Assembly (NCBI RefSeq): GCF_002251945.1
Contig: NZ_NDHW01000111.1
Span: 1-56,531 of the forward strand
Direction: 5' to 3'
Length of the DNA: 56,531 nt
From: Pseudanabaena sp. SR411
GTDB taxonomy: Bacteria > Cyanobacteriota > Cyanobacteriia > Pseudanabaenales > Pseudanabaenaceae
Position numbers and translations under genes: made by a program. The notes under the pieces were generated by a model. It was not told the origin of the DNA. It worked only from the letters and a program-made list of their open reading frames with translations, and did not search any database. Below are positions 17,557 through 27,567 of the stretch, one piece after another. The first letter of the stretch is position 1. Every line of letters starts with the position of its first letter.

Positions 17557-20500
17557 ATGAGTGAATTTTCATCTAGATTAGATCCTGACGGATGCTTATC
17601 ACCAAAGGATGCAAAGATTAGTAGTTTAGATAACCATTTAAGTATTGAAATGGAAAAATTCAGATCAAGGATGCTGATATGCTCAGAAATTTTGCAAAGT
17701 ATGCGCCAGTGCGATAATCAGTGCGATAGCGTAGAAAAAAATTTTCAAGCAATCACAACAAAGTTACTAAATTTAGTTCAGGCTGTTCATGTTTCTATTT
17801 ATAAGCTCGATAAATTTGCCGATCATCATAGTGGAATAGGGATCAGCGGCAAGATTGTAGCGGAGGCGATCGCGCCATATTGCCAGCCTTGTTCGCAATT
17901 GCAGATTGAGAATATTCTCAAAGAAGAATATCAGTGGGGACAGGATACTACGGGACAAATCCTTGATCTTTATACTGCGGGGATGACTAGATGTGAGATC
18001 AACTTAGCAGAAATATTTGCAGGTAAGGCTTACTTACTTGTGCCAATTATATTGTCAGATCGCGAGCCAGCGCATCCATTATGGGGATTTTTGACGGTTT
18101 ACCAATGTACAGCTTGGAGTGGGGATTCTTTTCAAAGCTCATGGGATCAAGACGATGTGCTGATGCTGCAACAAATAGCCATGCAGATCGAGATTATTTT
18201 ACAACGAGAAAATCGTAGTACTCGTTTGCTAGAACAGGTAAGAGAAGCTGAGCAATCCTATGCAACCTTGTATCGGTGGATGGAGCATTATCGTTATCTC
18301 GTGGAGCAGATTCCTAATGTATGTTATGTCTCTCCGATCACGAACACTCCAGAGTTTGCCTATATCAGTCCACAATTGCAGACCCTTTTAGGTATACATC
18401 CTTCCAAATGGAATGCAGGTTTTTTTAATACTTGGGCTGAGTATGTGCATCCTGACGATCTCGATCGTGTTCATCAAGCAGTTCGCCACACTATCGAGAC
18501 AGGCTCGCCTTTTTGTTGCGAATATCGGATGATTGCTAGTGATGGCAAAATTATATGGTTGCGTGATACTGCTCACCTTGGCTTGGCAACGGATGGGAAA
18601 ACTCAAGTGTTACGTGGTTCTGCTTTTGATATTAGCGATCGCAAAGAAAGCGAATTAAGATTTCAAGGAATTTTTAACAACACTTTTCAATTTGTGGGCT
18701 TACTTTCTCTTGATGGTATTTTCTTAGAAGTGAACCAAACAGCCTTGGACTTTGGGGGAATTACTCACGCCGAGGTAATTGGTAAACCTATCTGGGAAAC
18801 TTATTGGCTGACAATTTCTGAAGCTACACAAAATCGGATGAAGCAAGCAGTTCAGCAGGCTGCTCAAGGTGAATTTGTCCGTTATGAAATGGATATATTT
18901 GGTGCGGGTCAAACAATTACAACCATTGATTTCTCTATCCGTCCTCTCACAGATGAATCAGGTCAGGTAATTTTATTAATTCCCGAAGGTAGAGATATTA
19001 GTGAACTCAAAGTGATCGAACAAGCTTTACGCAAAAGTGAAGCAAGTCTAGCTGAAGCTCAGCGAGTTGCTTCACTTGGTAGTTGGGAATGGAATATCTT
19101 AGATGATGAAATTATTTGGTCAAGGGAGATGTTTAATATTTTCGAGTGCGACCCTGCAATACCAACTCCTAAATATGAAGAACATCTGCAATTCTTTACA
19201 ATCTCATCGCAGGAAAAATTAAGACAAGCAGTTGATGAAACCATTAATACAGGAAAGTCTTATCATTTAGAGCTAGATTCCCAACGATCTGATGTTGCTT
19301 GTCGATACGTTGAAGCGATTGGTCATGCAGAATATGATGATCAGGGGCAAGTAGTTAGGCTTTATGGAACCGTCCAAGACATTAGCGATCGCAAACTTGC
19401 GGAATCTAAACTGCTTCAGAATGAAACCTTACTTAAGTTAACACTTGCCAATGCTCCCGTGGGAATCGCTACCTTTGATTTGGAAGGTAAGTTTTTGATG
19501 GTAAATCAAGGCTTCTGTAACACTTTTGGATATACCGAAGCAGAATTGCTGAATATGACAGCCCTTGAACTTACACATCCTAGCTCTGGTGAAAAAACGT
19601 TAGCAGCTTTAAATCGCTTACTCGATAATGAAGCAATTAGCGTTAAAGTCGAAAAGCAATATATTCATAAAAATGGTCATGCGATCGATGTAATTAGTCG
19701 GTTCGGATTAGTGAGGGATGAGAACGGCAAGCCAATTCAATTTGTCGCTGGGGTGGAAGATATCACTGAGCGCAATCAAACTGAAGCAAAACTAGCAGCA
19801 GCTAAGGTGGCAGAATCGGCAAACAAAGCTAAAAGCGAATTTCTCGCCGTCATGAGTCATGAACTCCGTACTCCGATGAATGCTGTGATTGGGATGACCG
19901 AGATTTTAGGCAATACTCCCCTAACGCGACAACAGCAGCAATATGTCGCGACGATCCGTCAAGGTGGAGAAGTACTCCTATCGGTAATTAATAATATCCT
20001 TGATTTTTCACGGATTGAATCAGGACATTTTGAACTCGAAGAGCATCCTTTTAAACTGCAACAATGTATTGAAGAAGTTCTAGAACTGATGTCGTCCCGC
20101 ACGGCTGAGAAATTCCTAGAACTAGTCACATTTGTTAGTCTAGATGTCCCCCAACAGTTGATTGGAGACTATACACGCCTACGTCAAATCCTCGTCAATT
20201 TAGTCAGTAATGCCATTAAATTTACCGAATCTGGGGAAATTATCATTACGGTAAATTCGCAACTAATTGATCGCGAGACTAACACTTATGAATTGCGCTT
20301 TGATATACGCGATACAGGAATTGGCATTGCTCCCGAAGCGATCGCCAAACTTTTTAAAGCCTTTAGCCAAGCTGATAATTCGATTGCGCGACAATATGGC
20401 GGTACTGGCTTGGGACTAGCGATTTGCAAACAACTTTGCGAACTGATGGGCGGTGAAATTGGGGTTAGCAGCATTGTCGGTGCAGGCTCAACTTTCAGCT

Positions 20501-21801
20501 TCTCGATCCAAGTACGCGCCATCACTGAGGATGTAGATATCACAGATGCGATCGCCCTAGAACTAAGGGGTAAGAGGATTTTAAGCGTTAACACTAGTGC
20601 TACACTCCAGCAAGCGATCGCTCTATATGCACAACCATGGGAGATGAGCGTACAGGCTGCTTACTCAGCCACTGATGCGCTGCAATTTCTGACAACATCG
20701 AACTTTGATGCCATTTTAGTTGACCGACAACTTATAGAGTCAGATGGTTCTCAAATTGATGGTTTGGAACTTGCCAAAAATATTCAAGAGATTTTTCCTG
20801 ATTTAAATTTAATTCTATTAACCCCCATAAATGTCATCCTCAATGAGGGTAACAATGTTAATTCAGTTTACTTTGGAGACTACATCACCAAACCGATATC
20901 TGTATCAAAACTCTATCAAGCTTTTTGCAATGTTTTTATCAGCAAAAAAGCTAGAACATTCCCGAATCATATAAGTCCTCAGCCTTTATATGAAAGCGAT
21001 GAGATTTTAGGGGATGAGAATTTTGCTAAGTGTTATCCATTTAAGATCTTGGTTGTAGAAGATAATCCTGTCAATCAAAAAATTCTGCTATTGATGCTAG
21101 AAAACTTAGGCTATAAGGCAGAAGCTACTGAAAATGGGCAGAAAGCCATCAACGCTTTCTTAGATCGAGCCTACGATCTTATTTTTATGGATATCCAAAT
21201 GCCAATTATGAATGGCTTGACTGCCAGCAAAAGTATCCGTCAGTTGCCAAGTCAGCAGCCTTGGATTATTGGGCTTTCGGCAAATGCTTTCTCAGAATCT
21301 CGTGAGTCGGCAATGAGTGCGGGGATGAATGACTATCTCACTAAGCCTTTAAAAAGTACAAGTTTAATCGCTGCTCTCCAGAGAATTCCTCAACAGCAAC
21401 ACCTTGTTATTGATCATAGTCAGCCTCCTATTGACCTATCAATCCTCTCAAATCTAGAAGATTCCGTAGGTACACAGAACTTAGATGAATTAATCAATGT
21501 CTACTTAGACCATTCTGCACAGGCGATCGCCACAATGAAAGAAGCTTTTCAAGATCAAGACTTTGTGACTATGGAAGCACAAAATCATGCCCTTAAGGGG
21601 GGAAGTGCTACCTTTGGAGCTACACAGCTTTTTAGTTCTTGTCAAGCCCTACAATCTATCTGCAAGATGCTGATCAAGTCCAATACTCATACTGAAGAAG
21701 ATATCATCAAAATTGCTAGTCTTTTAGAGAATATAGAAGAGCAGTATAACTATGTATATCAAACATTCCAATCTAGGGGATTTAATCCACTCATGTTATA
21801 A
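17557..21801 (+). CDS. Large multi-PAS hybrid histidine kinase
   Basis: 1414 aa, no membrane segment. Order: N-terminal helix; GAF (about 45-215); four PAS domains (about 245-365, 367-490, 495-615 and 620-740), the first followed by a PAC motif (FDISDRKESE); coiled linker; HisKA with His768 in VMSHELRTPMNA; HATPase_c with NLVSNAIKFTESG, DTGIGIAPEAI and GGTGLGLAICKQL; receiver 1 (about 1005-1125); receiver 2 with Asp1212 in LIFMDIQMPIMNG; Hpt with His1344 in NHALKGGSATFG. Receiver 1 begins ILSVNTSA, so the acidic pair is lost, though the Asp in ILVDRQL and the KP in YITKPIS remain. A light or redox ligand for GAF is possible, but no bilin-binding Cys motif is evident. Monocistronic. Confidence 0.95.
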   Translation: MSEFSSRLDPDGCLSPKDAKISSLDNHLSIEMEKFRSRMLICSEILQSMRQCDNQCDSVEKNFQAITTKLLNLVQAVHVSIYKLDKFADHHSGIGISGKIVAEAIAPYCQPCSQLQIENILKEEYQWGQDTTGQILDLYTAGMTRCEINLAEIFAGKAYLLVPIILSDREPAHPLWGFLTVYQCTAWSGDSFQSSWDQDDVLMLQQIAMQIEIILQRENRSTRLLEQVREAEQSYATLYRWMEHYRYLVEQIPNVCYVSPITNTPEFAYISPQLQTLLGIHPSKWNAGFFNTWAEYVHPDDLDRVHQAVRHTIETGSPFCCEYRMIASDGKIIWLRDTAHLGLATDGKTQVLRGSAFDISDRKESELRFQGIFNNTFQFVGLLSLDGIFLEVNQTALDFGGITHAEVIGKPIWETYWLTISEATQNRMKQAVQQAAQGEFVRYEMDIFGAGQTITTIDFSIRPLTDESGQVILLIPEGRDISELKVIEQALRKSEASLAEAQRVASLGSWEWNILDDEIIWSREMFNIFECDPAIPTPKYEEHLQFFTISSQEKLRQAVDETINTGKSYHLELDSQRSDVACRYVEAIGHAEYDDQGQVVRLYGTVQDISDRKLAESKLLQNETLLKLTLANAPVGIATFDLEGKFLMVNQGFCNTFGYTEAELLNMTALELTHPSSGEKTLAALNRLLDNEAISVKVEKQYIHKNGHAIDVISRFGLVRDENGKPIQFVAGVEDITERNQTEAKLAAAKVAESANKAKSEFLAVMSHELRTPMNAVIGMTEILGNTPLTRQQQQYVATIRQGGEVLLSVINNILDFSRIESGHFELEEHPFKLQQCIEEVLELMSSRTAEKFLELVTFVSLDVPQQLIGDYTRLRQILVNLVSNAIKFTESGEIIITVNSQLIDRETNTYELRFDIRDTGIGIAPEAIAKLFKAFSQADNSIARQYGGTGLGLAICKQLCELMGGEIGVSSIVGAGSTFSFSIQVRAITEDVDITDAIALELRGKRILSVNTSATLQQAIALYAQPWEMSVQAAYSATDALQFLTTSNFDAILVDRQLIESDGSQIDGLELAKNIQEIFPDLNLILLTPINVILNEGNNVNSVYFGDYITKPISVSKLYQAFCNVFISKKARTFPNHISPQPLYESDEILGDENFAKCYPFKILVVEDNPVNQKILLLMLENLGYKAEATENGQKAINAFLDRAYDLIFMDIQMPIMNGLTASKSIRQLPSQQPWIIGLSANAFSESRESAMSAGMNDYLTKPLKSTSLIAALQRIPQQQHLVIDHSQPPIDLSILSNLEDSVGTQNLDELINVYLDHSAQAIATMKEAFQDQDFVTMEAQNHALKGGSATFGATQLFSSCQALQSICKMLIKSNTHTEEDIIKIASLLENIEEQYNYVYQTFQSRGFNPLML

Positions 21802-21829
21802 AAAAGACCTCACAAAGCGCCCCCTTCAC

Positions 21830-21868
21830 GATTTTTGATGGCGCGGCTTTGCCGCGCCATCAAAAATC
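21830..21868. terminator. Bidirectional hairpin between convergent genes
   Basis: Perfect 18-bp arms around TTT, core GGCGCGGC and GCCGCGCC. It lies between the converging kinase (end 21801) and ABC exporter (end 21894). Confidence 0.75.
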
Positions 21869-21893
21869 AGTTTCTTATTTTACGGTGAAGCCC

Positions 21894-23663
21894 TTAAATA
21901 TGGGTTTGTCCTGTTTGCAGATTCCATAAACCTGCGTAGATTCCATTGTTAGCAACTAGCTCATCATGAGTTCCCAACTCCACTACTTTGCCCTGATCCA
22001 TCACATAGATGCGATCAGCATTACGAATAGTAGATAGGCGATGGGCGATCGCGATCGTTGTACGGTTTTTGGTGATTCGCTCTAAAGACTTTTGGATCGC
22101 TGCTTCTGTTTCATTATCCACTGCCGAAGTTGCTTCATCAAGAATTAAAATCGGTGGATTGCGTAACACTGCACGGGCGATCGCAATGCGCTGTCTCTGA
22201 CCACCCGATAGCTTTTGACCTCGCTCACCAACGATCGTATCGTAACCCTTGGGCAAAATTTGGATAAAGTCATGGGCTTCAGCAATCTTGGCAGCTTCCA
22301 CAATCTGCTCCACAGTTGCATCAAAGGAACCATAGGCAATATTTTCTAAAACTGAGCCATGAAATAGAAATACATCTTGGCTTACCCAACCCATGCAAGA
22401 ACGTAGCGATCGCAATTCTAAGTCACGAATATCAATGCGATCGAGAAAGATATTCCCTGATTGAATTTCATATAAACGCAGCAGCAGTTTTACTAAAGTA
22501 CTTTTACCCGAACCCGTTGCTCCGACAATGGCAGTAGTCTTATGGGCGGCGATTTCTAAGGATAGATTTTCTACAATTGGGAAGTTCACAGCATAGCCAA
22601 AGGTAACATTTTTTAATTGAATATCGCCAGTGACTAAGGAGTTTAGTACCTGTGAGCCTGAATGAATTGCGATCGGGGTATCTAGTAAATCGAGAATGCG
22701 GTTAGTCGAAGCCATCGCCCTTTGATATTGATCGAGGGTTTCACCTAAGCGCGTGAGCGGCCATAAAAGTCGCTGAATTAGATAAATCATCACGGAGTAA
22801 TTGCCGACAGACAGCCTGTTTGCCTGAACCTCCAAGCCACCATAATAAAGAATCGCAATAAATCCCATAAAGATCAGGATTCTGATCAAAGGAACAAACG
22901 CGGCACTATAGGCGATCGCTTTGCGATTACTTTGACGATATTGATTACTTTCCTTCTCAATGCGTTTACGTTCATATCCTTCTGTGACAAACGCTTTAAT
23001 TGTCGTGATTCCGCCGATATTATTCGATAGTTGCCCATTCAGTAGTCCCACTTTTTCGCGAACTTCCGCATAGCGTGGGGCAAGGAATTTCTGAAACCAA
23101 ATTGAACCCCATAAAATAAATGGCATTGGTGATAGCGCTAACCAAGCCACATTGGGCGTAATCACAAAAAATGCACCACCAATCAACAGAATCGTCGCCG
23201 AAACTTGAATTACTTCATTTGCACCACCATCGAGAAACCTTTCTAATTGATTGATATCATCACTCAATATCGACATCAATCCACCCGAACTGCGATCTTC
23301 AAAAAAAGCTAGCTCTAACTCTTGTAAATGCTGATATGCATCAAGGCGCAAGTCATGCTGAATCGTCTGAGCAAGGTTACGCCACTGAAGCGCATAGGCA
23401 TACTCAAAAATCGACTCTAGTCCCCAGATCACACCACTAATTGCCGAAAGTACTAGTAACTGCGCTGCTAATCCTTGGACACCAAAGGGATTTGCCCAGA
23501 AGTTCTCTTTTTGCAGTACTAGATCGATCGCTGCCCCAATCAGGACTGGCGGAGCCAAATCGAAGAATTTATTTAAAATCGAGCAAGTTGTTGCCGTCCA
23601 AATCTGTGGGCGATAATTACGGGCATAGCGAGTCAGTCGGATAAACGGATGAACATTAGTCAT
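21894..23663 (-). CDS. ABC exporter half-transporter (permease-ATPase fusion)
   Basis: A 589-aa type IV ABC exporter. Residues 20-310 are a six-helix transmembrane domain. 340-575 are the nucleotide-binding domain with Walker A GATGSGKSTL, signature KLSGGQRQRIAIARAV, Walker B ILILDEATSAVD and switch IAHRLSTIRNADRI. It probably works as a homodimer exporting lipid, peptide or drug. The sequence does not reveal the substrate, and there is no adaptor or substrate gene beside it. Confidence 0.92.
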   Translation of the reverse strand: MTNVHPFIRLTRYARNYRPQIWTATTCSILNKFFDLAPPVLIGAAIDLVLQKENFWANPFGVQGLAAQLLVLSAISGVIWGLESIFEYAYALQWRNLAQTIQHDLRLDAYQHLQELELAFFEDRSSGGLMSILSDDINQLERFLDGGANEVIQVSATILLIGGAFFVITPNVAWLALSPMPFILWGSIWFQKFLAPRYAEVREKVGLLNGQLSNNIGGITTIKAFVTEGYERKRIEKESNQYRQSNRKAIAYSAAFVPLIRILIFMGFIAILYYGGLEVQANRLSVGNYSVMIYLIQRLLWPLTRLGETLDQYQRAMASTNRILDLLDTPIAIHSGSQVLNSLVTGDIQLKNVTFGYAVNFPIVENLSLEIAAHKTTAIVGATGSGKSTLVKLLLRLYEIQSGNIFLDRIDIRDLELRSLRSCMGWVSQDVFLFHGSVLENIAYGSFDATVEQIVEAAKIAEAHDFIQILPKGYDTIVGERGQKLSGGQRQRIAIARAVLRNPPILILDEATSAVDNETEAAIQKSLERITKNRTTIAIAHRLSTIRNADRIYVMDQGKVVELGTHDELVANNGIYAGLWNLQTGQTHI

Positions 23664-23734
23664 TGGATGTAAATTAGTTGCGCTGGGCTTACTTTTTAAG
23701 ATAAGTGATTTTTAGTTATCCAAGTTCAAAATCC

Positions 23735-24157
23735 CTAAATTTTACTATCAGGACAAATCACCTCAAATGAGTCACGATCACTAATTTGATAAAATAGAAA
23801 ATCTGAATCTAAAGTCAAAATCTTCTTTAGCCCTGTCTTTTCGGCAGCGAGTACTAAAGTTGCATCGGCAAGATCCATTGGGCGATCGCGATATTGTGCC
23901 ATCAAAGCAAATAACCTTGCATAGTCTTCTATTTGAATTTGAAATACTTGCAGTGTTTGACTTAAGAGTAAGTTAGCGATTTGCTGTTGCATTATCCATC
24001 CGCCACGATGCAAAGCTAGATACATAGTTTCCGTTAAGCACGACCATGTGGTTAATAATGGTTGCTTTGATTTGCGGACTGCTTCTTTACAGGCTTCGTG
24101 TTTTGGTTGGGAGCGATCGCATAGGCACAATAAAACTCCTGTATCACACAAAATCAT
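23735..24157 (-). CDS. PIN-domain toxin (VapC-like RNase)
   Basis: A 140-aa PIN-domain protein. Conserved acidic residues are visible: Asp5 in ILCDTGVLL, Glu43 in LTETMYLA, Asp95/Asp98 in PMDLADATLV, and Asp117/Asp119 in TLDSDFLF. These form the Mg-dependent RNase site. The start codon overlaps the stop of the upstream gene by 4 nt (ATGA), typical of a co-translated toxin-antitoxin pair. In the family the toxin cuts tRNA or rRNA and is neutralised by its partner. Confidence 0.88.
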   Translation of the reverse strand: MILCDTGVLLCLCDRSQPKHEACKEAVRKSKQPLLTTWSCLTETMYLALHRGGWIMQQQIANLLLSQTLQVFQIQIEDYARLFALMAQYRDRPMDLADATLVLAAEKTGLKKILTLDSDFLFYQISDRDSFEVICPDSKI

Positions 24158-24441
24158 AGCTCTAGCCCTTGTTTTCGATATTTATCAATAAGTAGGGGTG
24201 TGTAGTCGTTTTGTGGTTGTTTCGTTGCGGTATGTATTGGCATAGTTTCACATTCTGCAAACCATTGTTCCCATTGTGCTGACCAGTCAATTTCTGGTTG
24301 AATGGAATTTTGGATGGTATTGATGAGTGTGTCATGTTGAACATATAAGCCTAGTGCTTCGATAATTGCAACATTAAGGGATTTACCTTTGTTTTGGATG
24401 AGATTGCTAAGTTCATCGGGTATTTCAATAGTGATTTGCAT
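24154..24441 (-). CDS. Antitoxin of the PIN toxin pair (VapB-type)
   Basis: Started at ATG 24441, which has an AGAGG ribosome-binding site; the frame opens 33 nt earlier without one. The 95-aa product begins MQITIEIPDELSNLIQNKGK, a short strand-helix fold like ribbon-helix-helix DNA-binding antitoxins. The tail is Trp/Pro-rich (EIDWSAQWEQWFAE) and probably wraps the toxin. It overlaps the toxin gene by 4 nt, and autoregulation by the complex is likely. Confidence 0.8.
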   Translation of the reverse strand: MQITIEIPDELSNLIQNKGKSLNVAIIEALGLYVQHDTLINTIQNSIQPEIDWSAQWEQWFAECETMPIHTATKQPQNDYTPLLIDKYRKQGLEL

Positions 24442-24523
24442 AGTTAACCTCTTAGTTCTTGAACTATATTGCAATCTTCTGATTCTAAAACAATTTGATA
24501 GTTGAAAGAATGTACATTATCTC

Positions 24524-27397
24524 CTAAACAGGTGTTTTAGCCCTTGGATATTCAGCCAATACTTGTTTGAGATACTTGCCAGTATAGGATTTTTTGACCT
24601 TGGCGACCTGTTCGGGCGTACCCTCAGCGACAATCTCACCACCGAGATCGCCTCCCTCTGGACCTAGATCAATCACCCAATCAGCGCAGCGAATCACATC
24701 GAGATTATGCTCAATCGTAATGATGCTATTGCCCTTATCGACTAGGCGCTGCATTACATCTAATAATTTATGCACATCGTAAAAACTTAAACCTGTAGTC
24801 GGTTCATCGATTAAATATAAAGTTTTGCCCGTAGCCCGACGCGCGAGTTCTGTGGCTAGCTTCACCCTCTGGGCTTCACCCCCTGAGAGCGTGGGAGCAG
24901 ACTGACCAAGCCGTACATAGCCTAAACCCACATCCACCAGCATCCCTAATTTGGCATGAGCAGAAGGAATATTCTCAAAGAAATGCATCGCTTCTTCGAT
25001 AGTCATATCTAACACATCGGCAATCGTCTTCTCTTTGTACTTCACCTGTAGAGTTTCGCGATTATATCTTGCGCCTTTGCAGACATCGCATTGTACATAG
25101 ACATCGGGCAGGAAGTTCATAGAGATAACATTCACACCTTGCCCAGAGCAAGCCTCGCACCGTCCGCCTTTCACATTAAAGGAGAATTGCCCTGCTTTAT
25201 AACCTCTCGTTTTCGCAGCAGTGGTTAGCGCAAAGGTTTCACGGATGACATCGAATAGCCCTGTGTAGGTGGCAGGATTAGATCTGGGTGTGCGTCCAAT
25301 CGGCGATTGATCAATGACGATGAACTTATCGAGATGCTTCAGTCCCTTGACTTCATCAATACCTTTGGGAACTGGTACTTTGCGCGAAAAATTATGTTCA
25401 AGGGAATGGTGGAGTAAATCATTAATCAAGGTGGATTTACCTGAGCCTGATACACCCGTAATACATACCAGTTTTCCTAGAGGAATCTGGACATTAATAT
25501 GTTTGAGATTATTGAGATAGGCGTTGCAAATTTCAAGATACTTGCCATTGCCTTCGCGCCGCTCTGCGGGTGTATGAATTTGTTTTTGTTTAGATAGATA
25601 AGCACCTGTGAGCGATTCAGGATTTTCTTCAATTTCTTTAACACTACCCTGAGCCACGATCCTACCGCCATGCACTCCTGCCCCTGGCCCGATATCGACA
25701 AGATAATCAGCAGCCCGAATGGTTTCTTCATCATGTTCCACTACGATCAGGGTATTACCGAGATCGCGCAGTTTCGTTAATGTGGCAAGTAGTCGCGAGT
25801 TATCGCGTTGATGGAGTCCAATACTCGGCTCATCCAATACATAGAGAACGCCTGTCAAACCTGAGCCAATCTGGGTAGCAAGGCGGATGCGTTGAGCTTC
25901 GCCACCTGATAGAGACATGGTAGAGCGATCGAGGGTCAGATAATCCAAACCTACATCTAAAAGGAATTGCAATCTTGCTTCGATTTCTTGTAATACCCGA
26001 TCGCCTATTTGACGAGTTCGCGCATCAAGATCGAGATTTTTGAGGCGATCGCGACAAGTCCCAATTGGTGCTGACACAAAATCATTAATGTTATAACCAC
26101 CAATCCGAACTGCGAGAGATTCGGGTTTCAGCCTTGTTCCGTCACAGGTTGAGCAGGATTCTTCGATCAGATAGTTTTCGAGTTTCTGCCTTTGTGATTC
26201 TCCTGCTTCTTTGTATTGCTGTTCGAGGATAGCGATCGCCCCCTCGTAGCGTTTGTAATAGCCCTCAGTGCGATCGCGATACAGCGAGTCTGGCTTAATT
26301 AAAATCTTCTCGGTAGTGCCATGCAGAATAATATCTATCTGAGCCTGAGATAGCTTTTCCCAAGGTGTGGTAATCTCAAAACCTGCATATTCGCCCACAC
26401 TTGATAAGAGCGAAATATAGTAGGTATGGGTTTTGTCCGCCCAAGGTGCGATCGCGGCATAAACAGGTAAAGACGGATCAGGAACTAACAACTCAGGATT
26501 AAAGGTTTTAATGCTTCCTAATCCATGACAGGCTGGACAAGCGCCATAGGGAGAGTTGAAAGAGAACATACGCGGCGATAGTTCTTCCATGACTGCGCCA
26601 TGCTCAGGACAGGCAAAGTTTTCTGAAAAAGTTAGTAAATTGCTACCTTTTTCAGATTTAGAGTCTGGGGATGAGGGTAAAATCTCAACCATTGCAATCC
26701 CTTCGGCACGTTTTAAACAAGTTGCCAGAGAATCGGTTAAACGTTCTTGAATATCATTTTTGCGAACTAGACGATCAACCACAATTTCAATATCATGGAG
26801 TTTGTTCTTATCCAGTTCAATATTGTCGCTCAGTTCACGTACTTCTCCATCCACCCGCACCCTTGCAAAACCTTCACTGGCTAAGCTGGACAATAATTTC
26901 TTATGAGTTCCCTTTTTGCCACGAATTACGGGTGCTAATAATTGAAACTTAGTGCGATCGCTAAGCTCCATAATCGCATCCACCATCCGATCAATCGTCT
27001 GTGGCGCAATATTGCGATCGCAGATCGGGCAATGGGGCGAACCTGCGCGTCCAAATAACAATCGCAAATAATCATAAATCTCGGTGACCGTGCCAACTGT
27101 TGAGCGCGGATTATGGGAAGTTGATTTTTGGTCAATGGAAATCGCAGGACTCAAGCCCTCAATGTAGTCCACATCAGGCTTATCAACCTGTCCCAAAAAC
27201 TGACGGGCATAGGCACTTAAGGACTCAACATAACGGCGTTGACCCTCAGCAAAAATCGTGTCAAAGGCTAGGGATGATTTACCAGAGCCAGACACACCTG
27301 TAAACACGATCAGGCGATCGCGGGGAATTGTGAGATCAACATTCTTGAGATTGTGCTGTCTAGCACCCCTGACATGAATATGAGTATGGTCTGGCAT
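24524..27397 (-). CDS. uvrA: Excinuclease ABC subunit A
   Basis: A 957-aa UvrA, the damage-recognition ATPase of nucleotide excision repair. First ATPase half: Walker [15 protein letters not shown] near residue 33, zinc motif [10 protein letters not shown], a second Cys pair CPACHGLG, and signature [16 protein letters not shown]. Second half: [15 protein letters not shown] near 645, the zinc finger [11 protein letters not shown] with [10 protein letters not shown], signature [16 protein letters not shown], and Walker [12 protein letters not shown]. Full length. Monocistronic and divergent from the restriction-modification gene. Confidence 0.98.
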   Translation of the reverse strand: MPDHTHIHVRGARQHNLKNVDLTIPRDRLIVFTGVSGSGKSSLAFDTIFAEGQRRYVESLSAYARQFLGQVDKPDVDYIEGLSPAISIDQKSTSHNPRSTVGTVTEIYDYLRLLFGRAGSPHCPICDRNIAPQTIDRMVDAIMELSDRTKFQLLAPVIRGKKGTHKKLLSSLASEGFARVRVDGEVRELSDNIELDKNKLHDIEIVVDRLVRKNDIQERLTDSLATCLKRAEGIAMVEILPSSPDSKSEKGSNLLTFSENFACPEHGAVMEELSPRMFSFNSPYGACPACHGLGSIKTFNPELLVPDPSLPVYAAIAPWADKTHTYYISLLSSVGEYAGFEITTPWEKLSQAQIDIILHGTTEKILIKPDSLYRDRTEGYYKRYEGAIAILEQQYKEAGESQRQKLENYLIEESCSTCDGTRLKPESLAVRIGGYNINDFVSAPIGTCRDRLKNLDLDARTRQIGDRVLQEIEARLQFLLDVGLDYLTLDRSTMSLSGGEAQRIRLATQIGSGLTGVLYVLDEPSIGLHQRDNSRLLATLTKLRDLGNTLIVVEHDEETIRAADYLVDIGPGAGVHGGRIVAQGSVKEIEENPESLTGAYLSKQKQIHTPAERREGNGKYLEICNAYLNNLKHINVQIPLGKLVCITGVSGSGKSTLINDLLHHSLEHNFSRKVPVPKGIDEVKGLKHLDKFIVIDQSPIGRTPRSNPATYTGLFDVIRETFALTTAAKTRGYKAGQFSFNVKGGRCEACSGQGVNVISMNFLPDVYVQCDVCKGARYNRETLQVKYKEKTIADVLDMTIEEAMHFFENIPSAHAKLGMLVDVGLGYVRLGQSAPTLSGGEAQRVKLATELARRATGKTLYLIDEPTTGLSFYDVHKLLDVMQRLVDKGNSIITIEHNLDVIRCADWVIDLGPEGGDLGGEIVAEGTPEQVAKVKKSYTGKYLKQVLAEYPRAKTPV

Positions 27398-27567
27398 TCG
27401 ATCGCAGTTATGCTTTAGCTAGCGTAAAGATTTGTTACTAGTGTAGGCGATCGCTGCAATTTTTGTGGTTTCAACTAGTGAAATAATCATGAGGTATGGA
27501 TTGAGATATAATCAGATGGCTGACTATAGAGTTTAGCGCCATCACCGAACCCTAAGAGAACCTGAGC

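Noticed and set aside
20286-20594. 102-aa minus-strand frame inside the large kinase
   Set aside because: It lies wholly within the conserved HATPase coding region and has no recognisable motif.
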